From Nitrospira sp. (GTDB taxonomy: Bacteria; Pseudomonadota; Gammaproteobacteria; Acidiferrobacterales; SPGG2): DNA of 42,135 nucleotides. Both the position numbers and the translations under genes were made by a program. The number at the start of each line of letters is the position of its first letter. Position 1 is the stretch's first letter. Below the pieces are notes generated by a model, which saw only the letters and a program-made list of their open reading frames with translations, did not search any database and was not told where the DNA came from. This document shows, in pieces, positions 8,139 through 16,509 of the stretch. The stretch lies in the NCBI GenBank assembly GCA_019456345.1, contig VRUB01000006.1:1-42135 (forward strand). Direction: 5' to 3'.

Positions 8139-8888
8139 TTATGCCGTGCGCCCGCCGTCGACCGGCAGCTCGATGCCGGTGATGAGCTCGGCCTCGTCGG
8201 AAGCGAGGAATACGGCAGCCGCGGCGACATCTGCCGGTTTGCTCATGCGTCCCCACGGGATGGTGGCGATGAACTTCGCGCGATGCTCGGGCGTGTCGGT
8301 CGTGCCCATGAACGCCTCCAGCAATCCCGTTTCTCCCATGACCGGCGCGATCACGTTGACGCGGATCTTGTCGGGGGCGAGCTCCAGCGCCATCGACTTG
8401 GACATGATGTGCACGGCGCCTTTGCTCGAGTTGTACCAGGTCAGTCCCGGGCGCGGCCGGATGCCGGCGGTCGAGCCGACATTGACAATAACACCGCCGC
8501 CCCGTTTTCTGAAGATTGGAACAGCGGCGAGAGCGGTCAAATAGATCGATTTCACATTAACGGCAAACACCCGGTCAAACGTGTCCTCGTCGACCTCGAG
8601 CATCGGGCGGTTTGGGTGAGTGGTTCCGGCGTTGTTGACGAGGATGTCGAGGTCCCCGAACTGCTCGAGTGCGCCCTGCACCATGCGTTGGACGTCATCC
8701 GCCTTGCTGACATCCGTTCGAAAAGCCACTGCGTTCTCACCAATTTCTTTAGCGACGACATTGGCGCCCTCATCGTTCAGATCGCAGACCAGCACTTTTG
8801 CGCCTTCCTCAGCGAAGCGCCGGGCGATGCCGGCGCCGAAGCCGGACGCAGCGCCGGTTACGATGGCCACCTTGTTCTCGAGTCTCAT
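8139..8888 (-). CDS. Short-chain dehydrogenase/reductase
   Basis: 249 aa classical SDR. It shows the cofactor motif TGAASGFG (11-18), NNAG (85-88), Asn111, Ser139, and the catalytic pair Tyr152/Lys156 in YNSSK. Asp36 after the second strand (VLVCDLND) favours NAD over NADP. The C-terminus ends in the usual PVDGG motif. SDRs of this group oxidise or reduce secondary alcohols such as 3-hydroxyacyl groups; substrate specificity cannot be read. GGAGG lies 5-8 nt before the ATG at 8888. It is divergent from the MmgE operon starting at 9184, so it may serve the 3-hydroxyacyl oxidation step that the operon itself lacks (inference). Confidence 0.9.
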   Translation of the reverse strand: MRLENKVAIVTGAASGFGAGIARRFAEEGAKVLVCDLNDEGANVVAKEIGENAVAFRTDVSKADDVQRMVQGALEQFGDLDILVNNAGTTHPNRPMLEVDEDTFDRVFAVNVKSIYLTALAAVPIFRKRGGGVIVNVGSTAGIRPRPGLTWYNSSKGAVHIMSKSMALELAPDKIRVNVIAPVMGETGLLEAFMGTTDTPEHRAKFIATIPWGRMSKPADVAAAAVFLASDEAELITGIELPVDGGRTA

Positions 8889-9183
8889 ATCATCCTCCTC
8901 ATCCTCCGTGTCGGCGCTTGCCCGCCAGAGCCGTGTTGAAGTTTACCATCACGGCCCGACGGTAATCCGATACCGTCCAACCCGTCCATGGCCGAGGTAT
9001 GATATTTGACTGTCCTTGGTGCACGATCCGGGTTTTAAATCGGTATATTCGGCACGAAGAGCCGTCTCACATCAGACGGATGCGACGTGTTGATCGATTG
9101 GCGTCGGGCCACTATGATGTCGGTTTGCCGCACACCGGCGCGTATGCTTCGCGTCAGTCGTGTGCGCTGACGGAGCTGATGCC
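8889..9183. other. Divergent intergenic region SDR / MmgE operon
   Basis: This 295-nt gap must hold promoters for both directions. TTGACT near 9008 and TATATT near 9043 occur, but their spacing is unsuitable for one promoter, so none is assigned. No RNA gene, long palindrome or small ORF with a ribosome site was seen. Confidence 0.35.
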
Positions 9184-10599
9184 ATGACTGCGATTACCCG
9201 CCGACTCTCCGAATTCGCCGCTGACATTTCCTATGACGGACTGCCCGCCGATGTACGGGAACGCACCAAATGGCTGGTTACCGACCTCGTTGGCATTGCC
9301 CTGTGCGCGCGCCATGAGGCCGAGTCCACGCCAAGCCTGCTGGCGGCCGCCGAGGGGCTCGGTATGGCGCACGGCCAGGCAAGCGTCATCGGCGAAAATC
9401 GCAGCTACACGCCGGCCGGTGCGGCACTGGTCAACGGCACGCTGGCGCATTCGCTCGACTTTGACGACACCCATGCCGCGGGTTCCATTCACCCGAGCGC
9501 ACCCATCGTACCGGCGGCGCTGGTGGCCGCCGAGATGGCGGGGACGAACGGGCGCGAGGTAATAGCGGGTATTGTCGCGGGCTATGAGGTACAAATCCGG
9601 CTGAGCCTCGCGCTGATACCGAAAGAGCATTACGATCGCGGGTTCCATCCGTCCGCGACCTGCGGCGTCTTCGGTGCGGCTGCGGCCGCCGGGCGCGTGT
9701 TCGGGCTGTCGGCGGATCAGATCGCGGATGCCTTCGGTATCGCTCTGAGCCAGGCCGCGGGGTCGATGCAGTTTCTGGTTGACGGTGCCTGGACCAAGCG
9801 CTTGCAGGTCGGTTATGCCGCCATGAGCGGTTTGATTGCGGCGTCACTTGCGCGTGAAAGCTTCAAGGGGGCGGTCGAGGCGATCGAGGGCACGGCCGGG
9901 TTTTTGCACGCCTATGCCCCGAATCCGATGCTCGAAAAGGCTGTCGAAGGGCTCGGGCAGGTCTACGAAACCATGGCCATCGCCGTTAAGCCTTATCCCT
10001 CATGCCGTTACAGCCACGCGGCCATCGACGCGTTGATCGAGTTGCGCGCGGCGAACGACATCAACGTGAACGAGATCGAGTCTGTAGAGATCGGGCTGCC
10101 GCGCACAGGTTGGAAGATCATAGGCGAGCCCGAGGCAGACAAGCAGCGCCCACAAAGCGTCGTCGACGGTCAGTTCTCCATGCCATTCCTCGCTGCGGTC
10201 GCCCTGCGCGAAGGCCGGATGTGCTGGGACGATTACGCACGTCATATCAACGATGCCGACACGCTTGAACTCTGCAAACGCGTTCACACCATCGCGGATC
10301 CTAAGGCCGAGGCCGAGTTCCCCGCGCAGATGAGCGCCGTCGCGCGCGTGCGCACAAAGCGCGGCTCGTTTGAAAAGTTCGTCGTCATACCAAAGGGTGA
10401 ACCGGAGAACTTTGTTTCGCAAGACGAGTTGTGCGCAAAGTTTGATGGACTGGTCGGCCCTTATCTCTCCGACAGCGGGCGCGATAAATTGTTGAATGCT
10501 TTGTTCGCGCTGGAAAAGGCCGGTGATATTGGCGCGCTGTTGCAGCTGGCGCGACCTGACCAGGCCGTTCCACAGCGCGCTGCCGCGGGCGCCGATTGA
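9184..10599 (+). CDS. MmgE/PrpD family dehydratase/isomerase
   Basis: 471 aa member of the MmgE/PrpD family, which includes 2-methylcitrate dehydratase, cis-aconitate decarboxylase and iminodisuccinate epimerase. Hallmarks are the N-terminal helical region (YDGLPADVRERTKWLVTDLV), LVNGTLAHSLDFDDTH, HPSAPIVPAALV, FHPSATCGVFGAAAAAGRVF and KPYPSCRYSHAAIDALIEL. These match the family's active-site histidine, lysine and aspartate regions. I chose the ATG at 9184, preceded by GGAG about 8 nt upstream, over a GTG eight codons earlier. It heads a tight operon (12 nt to the MaoC gene). With no PrpC nearby, a general role in dehydrating or isomerising a tricarboxylate or dicarboxylate is the safest reading. 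A second MmgE/PrpD at 39364 is not a close copy. Confidence 0.88.
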   Translation: MTAITRRLSEFAADISYDGLPADVRERTKWLVTDLVGIALCARHEAESTPSLLAAAEGLGMAHGQASVIGENRSYTPAGAALVNGTLAHSLDFDDTHAAGSIHPSAPIVPAALVAAEMAGTNGREVIAGIVAGYEVQIRLSLALIPKEHYDRGFHPSATCGVFGAAAAAGRVFGLSADQIADAFGIALSQAAGSMQFLVDGAWTKRLQVGYAAMSGLIAASLARESFKGAVEAIEGTAGFLHAYAPNPMLEKAVEGLGQVYETMAIAVKPYPSCRYSHAAIDALIELRAANDINVNEIESVEIGLPRTGWKIIGEPEADKQRPQSVVDGQFSMPFLAAVALREGRMCWDDYARHINDADTLELCKRVHTIADPKAEAEFPAQMSAVARVRTKRGSFEKFVVIPKGEPENFVSQDELCAKFDGLVGPYLSDSGRDKLLNALFALEKAGDIGALLQLARPDQAVPQRAAAGAD

Positions 10600-10611
10600 G
10601 AGCTCGTCGCG

Positions 10612-11130
10612 ATGGTGGTCGAGCGCAAGGAGGTGGGTCCCAACCGCTACCGGGAATCCTACGGTCGTTATTTCGAGGATTTCAACGTTGGCGACGTGTA
10701 CGAGCATCGCCCGGGTCGAACCCTGAGCGAGGCGGACAACACCTGGTTCACGCTGTTGACCATGAACACGCACCCGCTGCACTTTGACGCCGCTTACGCG
10801 GCGAAGACGGAATTTGAACGCCCGCTAATGAACAGCACGCTCACGCTGGCTATGGTCACCGGCATGAGTGTGAGCGATCTCAGCCAGAAGGCGATCGCCA
10901 ATCTCGGCTGGGACAAGATACGGTTAACGGCCCCGGTATTTGCCGGAGACACCATTTACGCGGAATCGGAGGTGCTGGCAAAACGCGAGTCGAAGTCACG
11001 ACCCGACCAGGGTATCGTCACGGTCAAGACCACCGGCAAGAAGGCGGACGGAACCGTGTTCATGACCTATGAGCGCGCGTTTCTCGTCCCCAAGCGCGGT
11101 CACGCGGTAGACGACAGTGCAAACTACTAG
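10612..11130 (+). CDS. MaoC-like (hot-dog) enoyl-CoA hydratase
   Basis: 172 aa single-domain MaoC-type (R)-specific enoyl-CoA hydratase. The catalytic hydratase-2 motif, usually D-x4-H, appears as MNTHPLHFDAAYA with Asn52, His54, His57 and Asp59, so Asn replaces the usual Asp. Similar N-type motifs occur, to my knowledge, in MaoC proteins that handle dicarboxyl-CoA substrates such as itaconyl- or mesaconyl-CoA; this is a family-level inference. It lies 12 nt after the MmgE gene. It precedes an acyl-CoA dehydrogenase and a CoA-transferase, which matches an activation, oxidation and hydration sequence for a branched dicarboxylate. The ATG at 10612 follows a GAGAG ribosome-site-like stretch. Confidence 0.86.
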   Translation: MVVERKEVGPNRYRESYGRYFEDFNVGDVYEHRPGRTLSEADNTWFTLLTMNTHPLHFDAAYAAKTEFERPLMNSTLTLAMVTGMSVSDLSQKAIANLGWDKIRLTAPVFAGDTIYAESEVLAKRESKSRPDQGIVTVKTTGKKADGTVFMTYERAFLVPKRGHAVDDSANY

Positions 11131-11157
11131 AATCTACAAGGCCGTGAGCGTTCCGAT

Positions 11158-11283
11158 GGAGACAGGTGTGCTTCCAAAGCGTCGTTGGTGACGCGCGGAA
11201 CAGGACAGTGGAGCGCGGCACCACCGATTCGAGCGGAACATGGATGTGTAGCGAGATTAAGCGGTGGGAGCACACCTGTCTCC
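11158..11283. repeat. 15-bp perfect inverted repeat spanning the acyl-CoA dehydrogenase start
   Basis: GGAGACAGGTGTGCT at 11158-11172 is repeated exactly in inverse as AGCACACCTGTCTCC at 11269-11283, 96 nt apart. With one mismatch the match extends to 17 of 18. The right arm overlaps the GTG at 11264 and precedes the ATG at 11294. It may be a folded leader RNA, an operator pair or the end repeats of a tiny mobile element. Confidence 0.6.
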
Positions 11284-12469
11284 TATCTTTGATATGGCGG
11301 CGATGATGTGCCCTCAGAATCTCGAAACCGCTGAACAGGACGCACTTATCCTCGACACCATCGATCGTTTTCTCGAACGTGACGTGAAGCCCTACGTCCA
11401 TGAGCTCGAGGCGAACGACACCTATCCTGCCGAGATCGTCGAGAAGTTGAAAGGACTCGGCCTGTTCGGTGCGACCATCGCGCCCGAGTACGGCGGGCTA
11501 GGCTTGCCGGCCACTACGTACGCGAAGATCGTGGAACGGATCGCGGCGGTATGGATGTCCGTCACGGGCTTTTTCAACTCCCACCTCATAATGGCTGCCG
11601 CGGTGCAGCGCTTCGGCACCGAAGAGCAGAAGCAGCGCTACTTGTCGCGCTTTGCCAGCGGCGAGCTGCGCGGCGGCATCGCGCTGACGGAGCCGGATTG
11701 CGGCACCGACCTGCAGGCGATTCGTACGCAGGCCAGGCGCGATGGCGATGACTACGTCGTCAACGGTACCAAGACCTGGATCACTAACAGCATCGAGGGG
11801 CACATCCTGGCGGTGCTGGTCAAGACCGACCCCGGCGCGGTGCCGCCGCACAAGGGCATGAGCCTGTTTTTGATCGAGAAAGGGGAGGGCTTCAAGGTCA
11901 CGCGCAAGCTCGAGAAGCTCGGCTACCGCGGCATCGACACGGGCGAGCTTATGTTCGAGGATTGCCGGGTGCCGTGCAACAATCTCGTTGGGGGCGAAGA
12001 GGGACGTGGGATGCAGCAAATCCTGAGCGGTCTCGAGCTTGGACGCATCAACGTGGCCGCCCGCGGCGTCGGTATCGCGCGGGCCTGTCTGGAGGAATCG
12101 ACGATGTACGCGCAAACGCGTAAGACATTCGGCAAACCGATCTGCGAGCACCAGGCGATCCAGATCCAGCTTGCGGACATGGCAACACGCGTGGAGGCCG
12201 CCCGCCTGCTGGTTGAGTCCGCGGCGCGCGCCTACGACACTGGCGCGCGCTGTGACATGGAGGCGGGTATGGCGAAGCTGTTTGCGACCGAGGCGGCCGT
12301 GACAAACAGCATCGATGCGATGCGCGTTCACGGCGCTTACGGCTACTCCAAGGAGTTCAACATCGAGCGCTACTATCGTGACGCTCCGCTGCTTGCCATC
12401 GGCGAGGGTACCAACGAGCTGCAACGCATCATCATCGCGCGTCAGCTCGTCAAGCGCAATCCGGTTTGA
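11264..12469 (+). CDS. Acyl-CoA dehydrogenase
   Basis: 401 aa (391 aa from the ATG at 11294) FAD flavoprotein that desaturates acyl-CoA at the 2,3 position and passes electrons to ETF. Evidence includes the first signature GIALTEPDCGTDLQAI, the FAD/substrate segment TKTWITNS, and the C-terminal motif AIGEGTNELQRIIIARQL. The catalytic base is Glu381 in that C-terminal motif (numbered from the GTG). The start is uncertain: the GTG at 11264 lies inside the right arm of an inverted repeat, neither GTG nor ATG has a clear ribosome site, and two more ATG codons follow at 11303-11308. The gene ends 9 nt before the CoA-transferase. The glutaryl/isovaleryl-like groups are the nearest impression, but specificity is not assigned. 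Confidence 0.9.
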   Translation: MGAHLSPIFDMAAMMCPQNLETAEQDALILDTIDRFLERDVKPYVHELEANDTYPAEIVEKLKGLGLFGATIAPEYGGLGLPATTYAKIVERIAAVWMSVTGFFNSHLIMAAAVQRFGTEEQKQRYLSRFASGELRGGIALTEPDCGTDLQAIRTQARRDGDDYVVNGTKTWITNSIEGHILAVLVKTDPGAVPPHKGMSLFLIEKGEGFKVTRKLEKLGYRGIDTGELMFEDCRVPCNNLVGGEEGRGMQQILSGLELGRINVAARGVGIARACLEESTMYAQTRKTFGKPICEHQAIQIQLADMATRVEAARLLVESAARAYDTGARCDMEAGMAKLFATEAAVTNSIDAMRVHGAYGYSKEFNIERYYRDAPLLAIGEGTNELQRIIIARQLVKRNPV

Positions 12470-12478
12470 GCTTTCTCT

Positions 12479-13666
12479 ATGCTTCCCCTACATGGTGTGC
12501 GAGTGCTTGCGGTGGAACAGTATGGTGCCGGGCCATTCGGCACCATGTTTCTGGCCGATCAAGGCGCCGAGGTCATAAAGATCGAAAATCCAAGCGACGG
12601 CGGTGACATGTCGCGTGAGGTCGGCCCGTACTTTTTCGAGCCTGGCGACAGCGAGTTCTTTCACAGTTTCAACCGCAACAAGAAGAGCCTGACGCTGGAC
12701 CTGAGCCACGACGAAGGTCGGGCAGTCTTCCATGACCTGGTGAAGACGGCCGACGCGGTCGCTTCGAACTTGCGCGGCGATGTGCCGGAAAAGCTCGGGC
12801 TCGTCTACGAACGCCTGAAGGTCCATAACCCGAAGATCGTCTGTGCCCACCTGAGTGGCTATGGGCGCACCGGCCCGCGCGCAAGCTGGCCCGGTTTTGA
12901 TTACCTGATGCAGGCGGAGGCCGGTTACTTTTCATTGACAGGTGAGCCCGGCGGCCCACCGGCCCGGTTCGGGCTGTCGATCGTCGACCTGATGTCGGGA
13001 TTGGGCCTGGCCTATGCATTGCTGGCCGCATTAGTCAGCGCACGGGCGACCGGCCGCGGGCGTGACATCGATGTGAGCCTGTTTGATATCGCATTGCACA
13101 ACCTCAACTACCTCGCGACCTGGTACCTCAATGAGGGCTACGCGCAGGACCGATTGCCACGCTCGGCCCATCCCTCGCTCACGCCGTGCCAGCTCTACCG
13201 TACGCGCGACGGTTGGATCTACCTGATGTGCAATAAGGAAAAGTTCTGGCCAAGCCTGTGTCGAGCAATGGACAAACCGGAATGGAGCGAGGACCCGCGT
13301 TTTCGCAGATTCAAGGATCGGCTCGAGCATCGTGACCTGATTACCGAGATGCTGGACAAGGAGCTCGAAAAGCAAAGTACTGCGGAATGGTTGGAGATCT
13401 TCGCAGGCACCGTCCCGGCCGCGCCCATCAACGATATCTCGCAGGCTCTGGAGAACCCGTTCGTCACCGAGCACGGTCGCCTGCAAAACCTAAGTCATTC
13501 AACAAAGGGCACTTACCGAATGGTGGCACCGCCTGTGCGCTGCACGGACGAGGGCGCTCCTGCGCGGCCCGCGCCGGCGCTCGGTGCAGACACCGAGGCG
13601 CTGTTGCGCGAGCTTGGCTACGACAGCACCCGTATTGCTACGCTACGGACATCCAAAGTGATCTAG
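12479..13666 (+). CDS. CaiB/BaiF family III CoA-transferase
   Basis: 395 aa family III CoA-transferase, which moves CoA between acyl-CoA and a free carboxylate through an aspartyl-CoA anhydride. The N-terminal Rossmann-like domain begins LHGVRVLAVEQYGAGPFG and continues with GAEVIKIENPSDGGDMSR. The catalytic Asp is Asp170 in FGLSIVDLMSGLGLAYALLA, equivalent to Asp169 of formyl-CoA transferase. Fourth gene of the MmgE-MaoC-acyl-CoA dehydrogenase operon; it most likely activates the organic acid that the operon degrades (inference). No ribosome site is obvious, which fits coupling to the upstream gene nine nt away. Confidence 0.9.
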   Translation: MLPLHGVRVLAVEQYGAGPFGTMFLADQGAEVIKIENPSDGGDMSREVGPYFFEPGDSEFFHSFNRNKKSLTLDLSHDEGRAVFHDLVKTADAVASNLRGDVPEKLGLVYERLKVHNPKIVCAHLSGYGRTGPRASWPGFDYLMQAEAGYFSLTGEPGGPPARFGLSIVDLMSGLGLAYALLAALVSARATGRGRDIDVSLFDIALHNLNYLATWYLNEGYAQDRLPRSAHPSLTPCQLYRTRDGWIYLMCNKEKFWPSLCRAMDKPEWSEDPRFRRFKDRLEHRDLITEMLDKELEKQSTAEWLEIFAGTVPAAPINDISQALENPFVTEHGRLQNLSHSTKGTYRMVAPPVRCTDEGAPARPAPALGADTEALLRELGYDSTRIATLRTSKVI

Positions 13667-13698
13667 CGTTAACGGCCTTTCTGGTAGCCGTCAACGCT
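13665..13698 (+). terminator. Stem-loop at the end of the CoA-transferase gene
   Basis: AGCGTTAACGGC (13665-13676) and GCCGTCAACGCT (13687-13698) pair over 12 bp with one mismatch around a 10-nt loop, starting at the stop codon. There is no T run, so it may be a processing or stability hairpin rather than a Rho-independent terminator. Confidence 0.4.
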
Positions 13699-13890
13699 GT
13701 GTTCCCACATCCCTGTATTTCACTGCTGAGTCGCGGTCAGGAACCGTGCTCGTCCGATGCACGGCGGTTCGAAAAGATCGCTTTCTGCCATGTTGCGTCG
13801 TTAGTCTGAGTAGGACGGCCACTCATATGACATCAGCCGGAAAACGCAGTATGGTTCGGGTTTGAATTGTCTCGACAAGAATAAACAATT

Positions 13891-15066
13891 GTGCGTGCAA
13901 GCGTAGTTTTTCCAACGGTAGCAATGCTGGCAGTGCTGACAATGGGCAGCATGGCCAACTTCACCGTAGCTGTCATCGCGCCTGTAGCGGCACCTGATAT
14001 TGGCGTTCCTGCGACCTATATCGGGTTGTTTACTTCCATCGTCTATGTCATCGCGATGGTCTCGGGGACGCTCCCCGGTGCGTTTATCTCCCGTTACGGA
14101 GCGATCCGCGTTTGCCAGTTTACAATGTTGATGGCTGCTATTGGCATGGCGGCGATTACTTTGGCATCTCCCTTGTTCGCTGTCATCGGCGCCATTCTTC
14201 TCGGACTGGCCTATGGCCCGTTTAATCCTGCCAGCGCCCATGTGCTCGTCGGTGTATCTACCCTAAGGTGGCGCCCGCTCATTTTTTCGGTAAAGCAGGC
14301 AGGCGTTCCTGTCGGCGGTGCTTTGGCCGGCTTAGTCGTTCCTGTGCTTGTTCTGATTTACGGATGGAAAGGAGCCGCGTTGACGGTAGGAGCGATTGCG
14401 CTTGTGGTGATGATACTCGTGCAACCATTGCGGCGTATCTTCGACGCTGACCGCAAACCGAACTGGCCGCTGGCGAGCGTGAGTCTGGTCAAGCCGCTAC
14501 GGCTTGTTTTTTCAGACTCACGGATACGAAAGTACTTGGCGGCAGGTTTTGTTTTTTCGGGCACGCAAGTCAGCATCGGTGCGTTTTTTGTGGTGTACCT
14601 TGCCGAAGCCGTCGGTATGTCCCTTGTGGAGGCTGGAGTGCTCTTCGCTTTCGTTCAGGCCGGTGGAATATTCGGCCGCGTTGCTTGGGCGCTAATGGTC
14701 CAGCGGCGGATTTCGACACGTGCGCTGCTCGCAGCTCTGGGCCTGCTGACGGCCGCGGGTCTTATTGTGATGGCTGCAGTCACATCGGCATGGCCGCGCC
14801 CGGTTATCGCCGCACTGGGGTTCGTGCTCGGTACGAGTAGCTTTGGCTGGGTGGGAATTTACCTGTCCGAGATCGCTACGCTCGCACCGGAAGGCAAGGC
14901 CGGTGAAGCGACGGGTGGGTCGCAATTCGTCTCTTTTGCTGGTGTTGTCGTTGTACCGCCGTGCTTCGGTGCCATTGTCATCCTCACGCAGAGCTATACA
15001 GCTGCGTTCGTTGGCATCGCTGTGTTGGCGATGACCGCCGGTTTTTATCTTATGAGGAAAACGTAA
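13891..15066 (+). CDS. MFS transporter (first of a tandem pair)
   Basis: 391 aa major facilitator protein with about 12 hydrophobic segments. The loop after helix 2 reads ISRYGAIRV, close to the MFS G-x-x-x-D/R-x-G-R-R region. It aligns from the first residue with the transporter at 15173-16384; 38 of the first 60 residues are identical by my hand alignment, which also supports the GTG at 13891 as start. No ribosome site stands out. The codon usage looks less GC-rich than its downstream copy. Placed between the CoA operon and the aconitase pair, it probably imports an organic anion (inference). Confidence 0.86.
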   Translation: MRASVVFPTVAMLAVLTMGSMANFTVAVIAPVAAPDIGVPATYIGLFTSIVYVIAMVSGTLPGAFISRYGAIRVCQFTMLMAAIGMAAITLASPLFAVIGAILLGLAYGPFNPASAHVLVGVSTLRWRPLIFSVKQAGVPVGGALAGLVVPVLVLIYGWKGAALTVGAIALVVMILVQPLRRIFDADRKPNWPLASVSLVKPLRLVFSDSRIRKYLAAGFVFSGTQVSIGAFFVVYLAEAVGMSLVEAGVLFAFVQAGGIFGRVAWALMVQRRISTRALLAALGLLTAAGLIVMAAVTSAWPRPVIAALGFVLGTSSFGWVGIYLSEIATLAPEGKAGEATGGSQFVSFAGVVVVPPCFGAIVILTQSYTAAFVGIAVLAMTAGFYLMRKT

Positions 15067-15172
15067 GACATCATCTATGGCTGAATTAGTCCTGCCCAAG
15101 AGAAAACTCATAGCCCACGGGTCGATCGACTATCGTCGGCTGCGCATCGGGCGGAATAAGCACAACTGATCC

Positions 15173-16384
15173 ATGCGTGCGCGTGTTGCGTTCCCAACGT
15201 TAGGCATGCTGGCGGTCTTGACGACCGCCAGCATGGGAACGTTCACGGTGGCGGTGGTTGCGCCGGAAGTCGGTCCGGCCATTGGGGTCGATCCCACCTA
15301 TATCGGTGTCTACAGCTCAATCGTGTTCGTGCTCGCGATGTTCTCCGGCGCAGGCTCGGGCGCGTTCATCACTCGCTACGGGGCGATCCGTGTATGCCAG
15401 GTGTCTATGCTGTTTGCAGCCGTCTCCATGGCCGTGATGGCGCTTGCTTCGCCGGTTGCGGCGATCTTGAGCGCAGCGCTCCTCGGCATGGCGCACGGAC
15501 CATTCAATCCTGCCAGCGCCCAGATTCTGGTAAAGGTCGCATCGCCGCGTTGGCGGCCGCTGATATTCTCCATCAAACAGACCGGTGTACCGTTGGGAGG
15601 TGCACTCGCCGGGGCGCTTATTCCACTGCTCGTCATTGCAGTGGGTTGGCGCGGGGCAGTGCTGGCAGTCAGCGCTATTGGCCTGGTCGTCTTGATGCTA
15701 CTGCAACCCTTGCGTCGGATCTTTGACTCCGACCGAAAGCATGGGCAACCGTTGTCCCGCATCAGCATTGCCGCGCCGTTGAGAGTGGTCTTCGCCCAAC
15801 CGGCGTTGCGTGGGCTGGCATTGGTTGCCTTCGCCTATGCAGGTTGCCAGTCCAGCGTGGGTGCGTTCTATGTTCTTTACCTCGTGCAGGATGCCAGTAT
15901 GCCGCTGGTGCAGGCCGGTTTGGCTTTTGCCTTTCTGCAGACCGGAGGAGTCTTCGGGCGTATATCGTGGGGTGCCGTGGCCGGCCGATTCGTGTCGTCG
16001 CGCAAGCTACTCGCGCTGCTGGGCATAACGACCGCGGTGCTGGTTGCGGGGACGGCGGCCTTGACCTCCGATTGGTCGTTTGGCGTCATCAGTATTCTCG
16101 GCTTTATTCTGGGGGCGAGCAGCTTCGGTTGGAACGGCGTGTTTCTCGCAGAAATTGCAACCCGGGCTCCCGAGGGGAAAATCAGTGAGGCGACTGGCGG
16201 AGTCCAGTTTGTAATGTTCGGTGGGGTCGTGGTTATGCCGCCGATGTTTGGCGCGCTGGTAAGCGCCACACAAAGCTACACTGCCGCTTTCTTTATTGTC
16301 GCTGCTGCCGCGCTGTTGGCAGGCGTTTACCTTGCCACAGGGTTCACACACGCGCTGCAGGCGGCGCGAAAAGATCCTTCTTAG
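15173..16384 (+). CDS. MFS transporter (second of a tandem pair)
   Basis: 403 aa major facilitator protein, paralogue of the preceding gene. Conserved blocks in both copies are FTVAV near residue 25, TRYGAIRVCQ or SRYGAIRVCQ, GPFNPASA, RWRPLIFS, and PLRRIFD/SDRK in the central loop. The substrate is unknown; the arrangement beside CoA-transferase and aconitase-type genes suggests carboxylate import. The start ATG at 15173 is supported by alignment with the first copy. The retained tandem pair, with divergent sequence between the conserved blocks, suggests split substrate preference rather than dosage. Confidence 0.87.
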   Translation: MRARVAFPTLGMLAVLTTASMGTFTVAVVAPEVGPAIGVDPTYIGVYSSIVFVLAMFSGAGSGAFITRYGAIRVCQVSMLFAAVSMAVMALASPVAAILSAALLGMAHGPFNPASAQILVKVASPRWRPLIFSIKQTGVPLGGALAGALIPLLVIAVGWRGAVLAVSAIGLVVLMLLQPLRRIFDSDRKHGQPLSRISIAAPLRVVFAQPALRGLALVAFAYAGCQSSVGAFYVLYLVQDASMPLVQAGLAFAFLQTGGVFGRISWGAVAGRFVSSRKLLALLGITTAVLVAGTAALTSDWSFGVISILGFILGASSFGWNGVFLAEIATRAPEGKISEATGGVQFVMFGGVVVMPPMFGALVSATQSYTAAFFIVAAAALLAGVYLATGFTHALQAARKDPS

Positions 16385-16412
16385 GATCGTAACCGGCGAC
16401 CTGCTTGCACGC

Positions 16413-16424
16413 ATGATATACAAT
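16413..16424. promoter_or_regulatory. Possible weak GntR-type operator
   Basis: ATGATATACAAT, upstream of the aconitase-type gene, matches 10 of 12 positions of the perfect palindrome ATTGTATACAAT at 27945-27956. The right half is identical. It could equally be a chance -10-like sequence. Confidence 0.25.
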
Positions 16425-16509
16425 AAGGCAATCGGGTGGACTTCCAATTATCAGGCGAGCGGATCCAGCCCCGTACCGGTCGAGCTAGAATCGGTAGCAA
16501 AGAGAAATC

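Noticed and set aside
7149-10599. 2-methylcitrate cycle operon (prpBCD)
   Set aside because: PrpB-like and PrpD-like families are present but no methylcitrate synthase, no AcnD, and the genes are separated by a divergent SDR.
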